DNA of 48,075 nucleotides from positions 1 through 48,075 of the forward strand of contig CAZIOW010000010.1 of NCBI GenBank assembly GCA_964541025.1, written 5' to 3'. Of this stretch, positions 42,276 through 48,075 are shown one piece after another. The notes below the pieces were generated by a model. It did not search any database. It worked only from the letters and a program-made list of their open reading frames with translations, and was not told where the DNA came from. This DNA is from JAGDXO01 sp964541025. GTDB taxonomy: Archaea; Thermoplasmatota; Thermoplasmata; Thermoplasmatales; GCA-001856825. How positions within the stretch are numbered: position 1 is the stretch's first letter; each line of letters begins with the position of its first letter. The position numbers and the translations under genes were made by a program.

Positions 42276-43459
42276 TGGACAGCAAAAAATTGTATGAAAA
42301 GTCAGTGAAACTCTTTCCCGGCGGTGTAAATAGCCCAGTAAGATATTATCCTCCTTACCCAAGGTTCATAAAAAAGGGAAAGGGATCAAAATTATACGAT
42401 GTTGAAGGGAATGAATATATCGACTTCCTACTGGCATTCGGACCAATGATACTAGGTCACGCCAATGATTCAGTCATAAAATCTATCAAAGAAAGGGCTG
42501 AAAACGGCACCTTATTCGGTGCTCCAACAGAGGAGGAAGTGAAACTTGCAGAAATGATCGGGAAAAGTTCAACAATTGAAATGATGAGATTTGTCAATTC
42601 GGGTTCGGAGGCGACTCTCCACTCTCTCAGACTGTCACTCTTTTTTAACAGGAGAAAAAAAATACTTAAAGTGAAGGGGGGATATCACGGGACGCACATT
42701 TTCAACTATCCGTCTGAGACAGTGGAGGAGGTAGATTACAATAATGTGGAAATGGTTGAGAAGAAGCTAAAATCAAGGGATTACTCTGCATTCATTATAG
42801 AACCAATTATGGGAAACGCAGGAGTTATAAACCCCGAAGATGGGTATCTTGAATATATTAGGGAGATAACATCGCGATATGGAACTCTGTTAATAATAGA
42901 TGAAGTGATCACCGGTTACAGGACAGGCTTCTTTCCATTCTACATGAGAAAGAAGATAGAGCCAGATCTTGTGACGCTCGGCAAGATTGTTGGAGGAGGA
43001 CTACCCCTTGCCGTGTATGGTGGGAGGGAGGATATTATGAGAAATATTAGGCCATCCGGGAATCTTTCACAAGCAGGGACTTACTCTGGAAATCCTTTAT
43101 CAGTTGTTGCCGGATTGGAAACAATGAAACTTCTTTCAAGGAAGGACTATGATAAACTCCGCAATATGACAAAGATAGCATACAATATATTAAAGGAATC
43201 TGGCCTTTCAGTTAATATGGAGACGGGAATGTTATCCATATTCTTTAGGAAGGGGGAAGTCAGGAATTTTTCAGATATAATGGATTCAAAGAAAGAAAAA
43301 TTTATGACTCTATTTAACAAAATGCTGGATAAAGGGATCTATTTACCGCCTTCATATGACGAGACCATATTCCTAAGCTTCGCACACAGTAGAAGGGAGA
43401 TTGAATTTGCTTTCTCAAATGTAAAACAGGAGGCGGAGAGATTATGGAGAGAGTCCTGA
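42275..43459 (+). CDS. hemL: Glutamate-1-semialdehyde 2,1-aminomutase
   Basis: 394 residues, a little short for the family (about 420-430). A PLP enzyme making 5-aminolevulinate, the second step of the C5 pathway. LFPGGVNSPVRYYPPYP at the N-terminus is the HemL signature; GSEATLHSLRLS, IIDEVITGYRTG and LGKIVGGGLPLAVYGG (PLP Lys near 236) mark the aminotransferase fold. The start shares one base with the upstream stop and the end overlaps hemC by 16 bases. Confidence 0.96.
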   Translation: MDSKKLYEKSVKLFPGGVNSPVRYYPPYPRFIKKGKGSKLYDVEGNEYIDFLLAFGPMILGHANDSVIKSIKERAENGTLFGAPTEEEVKLAEMIGKSSTIEMMRFVNSGSEATLHSLRLSLFFNRRKKILKVKGGYHGTHIFNYPSETVEEVDYNNVEMVEKKLKSRDYSAFIIEPIMGNAGVINPEDGYLEYIREITSRYGTLLIIDEVITGYRTGFFPFYMRKKIEPDLVTLGKIVGGGLPLAVYGGREDIMRNIRPSGNLSQAGTYSGNPLSVVAGLETMKLLSRKDYDKLRNMTKIAYNILKESGLSVNMETGMLSIFFRKGEVRNFSDIMDSKKEKFMTLFNKMLDKGIYLPPSYDETIFLSFAHSRREIEFAFSNVKQEAERLWRES

Positions 43460-44289
43460 GAATTGCAACTCGCGGTTCCAGGCTTGCACTGGTACAATCT
43501 TACATCATTGGTGAATTAATCAGCCAGAAAGGTATCAAATACAAAATGATACCTGTGAAATCAGAGGGGGATAGAGATCTTTCCAAACCTTTATACGAAT
43601 ACAGTGAAAGAGGTGTATTTGTAAAGGCAATAAATGAAGAAATTCTCAATGGAAATGCGGATATAGCAGTACACTCTGCGAAGGATTTGCCATTTGACTT
43701 AGGTGATGAATTAGAAATAAGCTATTACTCGGAGAGGGGAGACACTAGAGATTATTTCGTTTCAAATAATAGTATCATTGAATTCCAAGGTACCGTTGGT
43801 GGAAGCTCCATCAGGAGGAAGAATTTTCTCAGCATAGAATATAAGAGCATGAATTTTAAGAATCTAAGGGGGAACATAGATACTAGAATTGCAAAATGGA
43901 AAAACCGAGAAGTAGATGGATTGGTTTTAGCTAAGGTGGCCATAGACAGATTAGGTCTGAGACTACCGGGTGAAATAGTAAGCGAATCAATTCTCCCTCC
44001 TGCCCCCAACCAGGGATTGATAGCAGTTGTAACAAGAAAAAACTCAGATGAGAGCAGATTTTTAGAAAATATCAGAAATAGAGAATCCTTCTGGGAGGGG
44101 GATACAGAGAGAAAATTGATGGGGGCACTGTCCATTGGTTGTGATATGGCTGTTAGCATAAGGGCGTATTATGAAAACAGAATGATAAAATTCTCATTTG
44201 TCAGAGAAAATAAAAGATTCGACCTCTCATTTAAAAATTTTCCAGAATCCAAAGAGGTCAAGCAGATGAGGGATATAATATATGAATGA
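43444..44289 (+). CDS. hemC: Porphobilinogen deaminase (hydroxymethylbilane synthase)
   Basis: 281 residues. It links four porphobilinogens into hydroxymethylbilane. IATRGSRLALVQS (residues 7-19) starts the fold; HSAKDLPFD has the catalytic Asp region; GSSIRRKNFL and NLRGNIDTRI bind the chain; GALSIGCDMAVSI has the Cys near 232 that holds the dipyrromethane cofactor. The start lies 16 bases inside hemL, so translation is coupled. Slightly shorter than the bacterial enzyme at its C-terminus. Confidence 0.96.
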   Translation: MERVLRIATRGSRLALVQSYIIGELISQKGIKYKMIPVKSEGDRDLSKPLYEYSERGVFVKAINEEILNGNADIAVHSAKDLPFDLGDELEISYYSERGDTRDYFVSNNSIIEFQGTVGGSSIRRKNFLSIEYKSMNFKNLRGNIDTRIAKWKNREVDGLVLAKVAIDRLGLRLPGEIVSESILPPAPNQGLIAVVTRKNSDESRFLENIRNRESFWEGDTERKLMGALSIGCDMAVSIRAYYENRMIKFSFVRENKRFDLSFKNFPESKEVKQMRDIIYE

Positions 44290-44932
44290 AATAGTGTACG
44301 TGGGGGCACCTCTTGAAAAACAAATTGAAAACGTAAAATCTCTTGATGTCCTTAGAATAACATATTATCATTTACCACACCTGAGAGAAATTACAAAAGA
44401 TGTTGTTTTCACATCCAAGAGAGGCATCATATCACTGAAGATGAATCGAACAAGGGTTAAAAGCAAAAGAGCCTTTACAATTGGGCACATCACTTCAGAA
44501 TATCTGAAAACAATCTATGGTATTGATTCCCTATTCCCTGAGGAAGAGAACTCAGAAGGGCTTGCGGAAATGCTGATATCGTACAATGGTGATTATTCAT
44601 TGGTAACCAGTGATTCTGTCTCAAATAAAATGCTGAAAAAACTCAAAATGAACAATGTAAGATTTGAAACGATCACAGTTTATAAAATAGAGGAGAATAA
44701 CAATGCCGATTATAGTATGATTAATTCAAATCAGAATTTGCTCATTGGATCATCCAAGTCTTTTGAAATCCTTGTCAGGAATGCAGGAGGTATGCTCAAA
44801 TCAAAAAAAATTTATGCAATAGGAAAACCCACCTATGAAAAGATCATCGAATATGGCTACGAACCGGTGAAATTTTTCAATAATCCAGACATAAGGAAAA
44901 TAGTCAGTCAGATATTGACGGAAAGGATTTAA
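44282..44932 (+). CDS. hemD: Uroporphyrinogen-III synthase
   Basis: 216 residues; closes hydroxymethylbilane with inversion of ring D. The family is poorly conserved. The two-domain alpha/beta layout is visible, with VVFTSKRGI in the first domain and LLIGSSKSFEILVRNAGG plus IYAIGKPTYEKIIEYGYEP in the second. Its place between hemC and hemA, overlapping hemC by eight bases, makes the call firm. No fused methyltransferase (CobA) domain is present, which agrees with the absence of a siroheme branch here. Confidence 0.9.
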   Translation: MNEIVYVGAPLEKQIENVKSLDVLRITYYHLPHLREITKDVVFTSKRGIISLKMNRTRVKSKRAFTIGHITSEYLKTIYGIDSLFPEEENSEGLAEMLISYNGDYSLVTSDSVSNKMLKKLKMNNVRFETITVYKIEENNNADYSMINSNQNLLIGSSKSFEILVRNAGGMLKSKKIYAIGKPTYEKIIEYGYEPVKFFNNPDIRKIVSQILTERI

Positions 44933-44949
44933 GTAAAGTAAATATTAAC

Positions 44950-46200
44950 GTGGAAGGTGTTAAAGAATTGGATAAAGGCGGTCTATTCCTACTAAAGGTA
45001 TCATATTCCGATCTCGGCTCAATCTATTTCAATGTACTTTCTGACCTTCAGATAGATGAAGTTTATAACTATATTAAGAAAAATGAGAGGATAGAAGAAG
45101 CAGTCGTCCTGTGGACGTGCAACAGATTTGAGGTATATTTCTATCCTGGAGATAGAGAAACCGTGGAGTACATAGAATATTTTATAAAGGACAAGGTGAA
45201 CAGGTACTCAATAATACATGGCTGGGACGCGGTTAAGAATTTATTTCTGGTTGCGGCTGGTCTTGATTCAATGGTCATAGGAGAAAATGAAATCCTTGGA
45301 CAGGTTAGGGATGCATGGGAAAAATCAAGAAAACATCAACTTTCGGGCAAAAATATAAATCCAATATTCCAGAAAGCCATAGAAGTTGGTAAAAAGGTAA
45401 GAAGGGAAAATGGTTTCAACAGAATCAAGAGAAGTGTGGTTAGTGAGGCGCTTGAAATCGCTAAAATAAAAGGTAATGAGAAAATATTGGTGATAGGGGC
45501 AGGAAGGACAGGAACTTTGGTATCAAAAATACTTCACGATAGGGGGATAAAGTTCAGTATCACTAATAGAACTCGAGAAAAGGCAGCAATACTTTCAAAA
45601 CAATTTGGCTCCCTCATAGAGGATTATGATAGCACTAAGTGGCATTCATATGATTTGATAATTACTGCAGTCAAATCTCACAAGCCAATAATAGATTCGA
45701 ACAATTTCAACGGAGTCAAGGGTATCAGAATAATAGATCTTGGAGTCCCATCAAATGTTTCAAATGAAATGAAAGGTATAATTGAGGTCATTGATATGGA
45801 CAATATATCAAAGAAGATCGAAGGAGAGAGGGAGAGGAGAATGGAACTGGCAAATATTGCCTTGATGACTGTTGAGGATGAATTCAAAAAATTCTCCCTA
45901 AAAATGAAAAATGAGGAAAAACTGAACCTTCTGAAAAAAATACAGAGTTATTCTGATGCAATAATCAAACAAGAGATGATAGAGCTGGAAAAGAGAATAG
46001 ATCTATCAGCGGAGGATAGAATCATACTTGAAAAAGGACTTGTGGCAACCAGGAATAGACTTCTGGGATTTGTTATCAACGCGATCAAGAGAACAGAGGA
46101 CATTAAATCCTCAAGTATAGTGACAAACATGGAGGTGATAATGGATGAAAACGTTTCCAGACTTAAGGTTAAGAAGACTGAGGATATCGCCAGAGATTAG
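44950..46200 (+). CDS. hemA: Glutamyl-tRNA reductase
   Basis: 416 residues. It reduces glutamyl-tRNA(Glu) to glutamate-1-semialdehyde, the committed step of C5 heme synthesis. VLWTCNRFEVYFY carries the catalytic Cys 56; AGLDSMVIGENEILGQVRDAW is the family signature; ILVIGAGRTGTLVSKIL is the NADPH Rossmann motif; a long helical dimerisation tail follows. The GTG at 44950 is the likely start, 17 bases after hemD, but the first ten residues extend beyond the usual N-terminus and the start is not certain. Its last 56 bases are shared with hemB in another frame. Confidence 0.95.
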   Translation: MEGVKELDKGGLFLLKVSYSDLGSIYFNVLSDLQIDEVYNYIKKNERIEEAVVLWTCNRFEVYFYPGDRETVEYIEYFIKDKVNRYSIIHGWDAVKNLFLVAAGLDSMVIGENEILGQVRDAWEKSRKHQLSGKNINPIFQKAIEVGKKVRRENGFNRIKRSVVSEALEIAKIKGNEKILVIGAGRTGTLVSKILHDRGIKFSITNRTREKAAILSKQFGSLIEDYDSTKWHSYDLIITAVKSHKPIIDSNNFNGVKGIRIIDLGVPSNVSNEMKGIIEVIDMDNISKKIEGERERRMELANIALMTVEDEFKKFSLKMKNEEKLNLLKKIQSYSDAIIKQEMIELEKRIDLSAEDRIILEKGLVATRNRLLGFVINAIKRTEDIKSSSIVTNMEVIMDENVSRLKVKKTEDIARD

Positions 46201-47119
46201 AGAAATATTGCAGGAAACAACTGTGAGAAAAGAAAAACTAATAATGCCAATGTTTGTAGATGAAAGAATAAAGGGGAGGGAAGAAATAGGAAGTATGCCA
46301 GGCATATTCAGGTTCTCCGAAAATGAAGCCCTCAATAAAGCAAAGGAGTACGAGGATATGGGCATAAAATCGGTGCTCCTTTTTGGAATACCAAAGATCA
46401 AGGATGAAATGGGTTCACAGGCATACGAAGAAAATGGAATAGTTCAGAGAATAATAGAGAAAATAAAGGATGAAACTAACCTTGTGGTTTTTGCAGACCT
46501 GTGCCTGTGTGAATATACGAGTCACGGACACTGCGGCATAGTAAATGGGCATACCGTTGAGAATGACAAAACTCTTGAACTGTATGCGAAAATAGCCAAA
46601 TCATATGCCAAGAAGGGAGTGGACGCTGTAGCTCCATCAGGGATGATGGACGGACAGGTTGCTAGGATCAGAAAAGAGCTTGATTCAGATGGATTTAGTG
46701 ACACATTAATACTGGCCTATAGCGCCAAGTTTGCAAGTCCTCTTTACACGCCATTCAGGGAAGCAGCATATTCAGCCCCATCTTTTGGGGACAGGAAAAG
46801 CTATCAAATGAATTACGGAAATCTCAGAGAGGCGATAAGGGAGATAGAAGAAGACATAGAAGAAGGAGCAGATATTATCATGGTAAAACCTGCACTGTTC
46901 TATCTTGATATTATAAGGGAAGCAAGGAACTTATTCAATTACCCCCTTGCAGCCTACAGTGTTAGTGCAGAATACAGTATGATCATGAATGCGGCCATGA
47001 ACAAAATAATTGATCTTGACTCAATCGTAAGAGAAAGTACCACATCAATTGCTAGAGCAGGAGCTGATTTGATAATAAGCTATTTCACAGAATATATTTA
47101 CAGCAAAAGGATATTCTAA
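46145..47119 (+). CDS. hemB: Porphobilinogen synthase (delta-aminolevulinate dehydratase)
   Basis: 324 residues. It condenses two 5-aminolevulinates. The N-terminus FPDLRLRRLR is the expected one, which shows that the 56-base overlap with hemA is real. Zinc-type metal site DLCLCEYTSHGHCG (Cys near 120, 122 and 130). The two Schiff-base lysines are in LAYSAKFASPLYTPFREA (near 195) and IIMVKPALFYLD (near 247). An archaeal zinc-dependent HemB. Last gene of the CopD/HemJ-like-hemLCDAB operon. Confidence 0.97.
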   Translation: MKTFPDLRLRRLRISPEIREILQETTVRKEKLIMPMFVDERIKGREEIGSMPGIFRFSENEALNKAKEYEDMGIKSVLLFGIPKIKDEMGSQAYEENGIVQRIIEKIKDETNLVVFADLCLCEYTSHGHCGIVNGHTVENDKTLELYAKIAKSYAKKGVDAVAPSGMMDGQVARIRKELDSDGFSDTLILAYSAKFASPLYTPFREAAYSAPSFGDRKSYQMNYGNLREAIREIEEDIEEGADIIMVKPALFYLDIIREARNLFNYPLAAYSVSAEYSMIMNAAMNKIIDLDSIVRESTTSIARAGADLIISYFTEYIYSKRIF

Positions 47120-47171
47120 TTTACTTTGCGAACTCAGTTATATCTAAATACCAATTTTATTTTTCTATTGG

Positions 47172-48075
47172 ATGAGGACTGTAATATGGAATATAGATTT
47201 TAAGTGTAATCTTTTATGCAAAGGATGCAATGCATTTGAAGGCAATGAATTATTCCCCTCAGACAGAATAGATGATTTTATAGATGAAATGAAGTTCAAC
47301 AAGGTGAAAATAGTCTCTGTTACAGGTGGGGAACCCACACTGCACCCTGACCTTCCGAGAATTATGAAAACATTGAAGGAAAAGGGATTCTATACACATA
47401 TAGCCACAAATGGAACAAATAAATACATGCTTGAAAAAATATCTCCCTATCTGGATGCAGCGACAATAAGTCTTGACAGCCACATTCCGGAGTTACACAA
47501 TGAATACAGGGGAAGGAAAATTTTTGATATAGTTATCGAATCGATGAAATTTTTAAAGCCAAAGGTAAAGGTTCTAACATCCAATATGCTTGTTACTGAT
47601 TTTAACTATAACAAAATAGAGGATTATGCTAATTTTGTGAATAATAAAATAGGCATTCCAGTTTCAATGTGCTTCCCTGATAATACTGCTTATTATTACG
47701 AAAAGGTCCCTGTACAGAAGGATCACATTCATGATGCTTTTAGATTTGCCTTCGAAAATTATAAGGAGTTGAAATTTGGTAATACTCGCACTTATTATAA
47801 GGAGGCAATTGACTGGCTCGATAAGAAGGAAACATCACAGTGCAGGGCTGGTCAGGTCGTTTTTTATGCTGACTATAAGGGTAACGTTTATCCGTGCTTT
47901 TACAAAACGGATGTGAAATTGAACAAGAACAGGAAGTGGGAGATATATGATAACAAATGCAATTCATGCTTCATTCAGTGCTTCAGAGAACCAAGCATTA
48001 AGAGGCCAGTTGAACAGGGGAAGTTGATTGCGGGGATATATCTATATAATAAGAGGCATCATGGTCAAAGTGAAT
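47172..48075 (+). CDS. Radical SAM/SPASM protein, incomplete at the window end
   Basis: The first 301 codons, with no stop before the window ends. CNLLCKGC (Cys 12, 16, 19) is the radical SAM cluster, VTGGEPTLHPDLPRI the SAM-binding strand and IATNGTN the next. The C-terminal cysteines (CRAGQ near 222, YPCFY near 240, then CNSCFIQC) suggest a SPASM-type auxiliary cluster. The subgroup is MoaA/PqqE-like, with an unknown reaction. It starts 52 bases after hemB and may have its own TATA-like box (about 47141-47149), so membership of the heme operon is uncertain. The C-terminus lies outside the window. Confidence 0.8.
   Translation, partial: MRTVIWNIDFKCNLLCKGCNAFEGNELFPSDRIDDFIDEMKFNKVKIVSVTGGEPTLHPDLPRIMKTLKEKGFYTHIATNGTNKYMLEKISPYLDAATISLDSHIPELHNEYRGRKIFDIVIESMKFLKPKVKVLTSNMLVTDFNYNKIEDYANFVNNKIGIPVSMCFPDNTAYYYEKVPVQKDHIHDAFRFAFENYKELKFGNTRTYYKEAIDWLDKKETSQCRAGQVVFYADYKGNVYPCFYKTDVKLNKNRKWEIYDNKCNSCFIQCFREPSIKRPVEQGKLIAGIYLYNKRHHGQSE

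Noticed and set aside
1..48075. CRISPR arrays, insertion-sequence ends, rRNA genes and a replication origin
   Set aside because: I looked for regularly spaced repeats, terminal inverted repeats flanking a transposase, rRNA motifs and Cdc6/Orc1 with origin boxes and found none. Only the recombinase fragment at the left edge points to mobile DNA.

Overview
The window is archaeal and most likely from a Thermoplasmatales-type thermoacidophile (Thermoplasma, Picrophilus, Ferroplasma or Cuniculiplasma relatives). The genus cannot be fixed from sequence alone. The evidence is a complete tricorn protease, a tricorn-interacting-factor-type M1 aminopeptidase, an archaeal-type S-adenosylmethionine synthetase, an RPA-like single-strand DNA-binding protein with its associated OB-fold partner, an MOFRL-type glycerate 2-kinase, AT-rich DNA with AGA/AGG arginine codons, and many genes with a TATA-like box about 25-30 bases upstream of the start codon, as expected for leaderless mRNAs.

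Layout. Positions 1-4948 look like a plasticity zone: the C-terminal part of a tyrosine recombinase, two diverged copies of an unknown about 320-residue protein, a SHOCT-domain membrane protein, and at least three decayed genes. From 4949 the window becomes a dense core region. It holds an FAD oxidoreductase of the L-2-hydroxyglutarate oxidase family, an acetyl-CoA synthetase/acetate transporter operon behind a 372-base AT-rich regulatory gap, a glycerate 2-kinase/glycerophosphodiesterase operon, an amidohydrolase, the RPA pair, purH, SAM synthetase with RimI, an smc-scpA-BtuF-like operon, topoisomerase I overlapping a presenilin-type intramembrane protease, an SDR/cation-antiporter pair, a COG0731 radical SAM enzyme, an MFS efflux pump with a MarR regulator, a zinc-ribbon membrane protein, a class II glutamine amidotransferase, tRNA-Ile(GAU) and a 46-residue protein missed by length cut-offs.

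The last third (33-48 kb) combines protein turnover and heme synthesis. The M1 aminopeptidase and tricorn flank or interrupt a heme locus made of hemE-hemH, a divergent radical SAM/SPASM enzyme, and a tightly overlapping operon of CopD/HemJ-like membrane protein-hemL-hemC-hemD-hemA-hemB, followed by a second radical SAM/SPASM enzyme cut by the window end. Together they cover glutamyl-tRNA to coproporphyrinogen III plus ferrochelatase. No HemF/HemN, HemY/HemG, HemQ or siroheme-branch AhbA/B is seen here. The radical SAM enzyme (AhbD/NirJ-like cysteine pattern) and the four-helix membrane protein translationally coupled to hemL are therefore the best candidates for the missing late steps. This suggests a hybrid archaeal heme pathway and is the main item worth testing.
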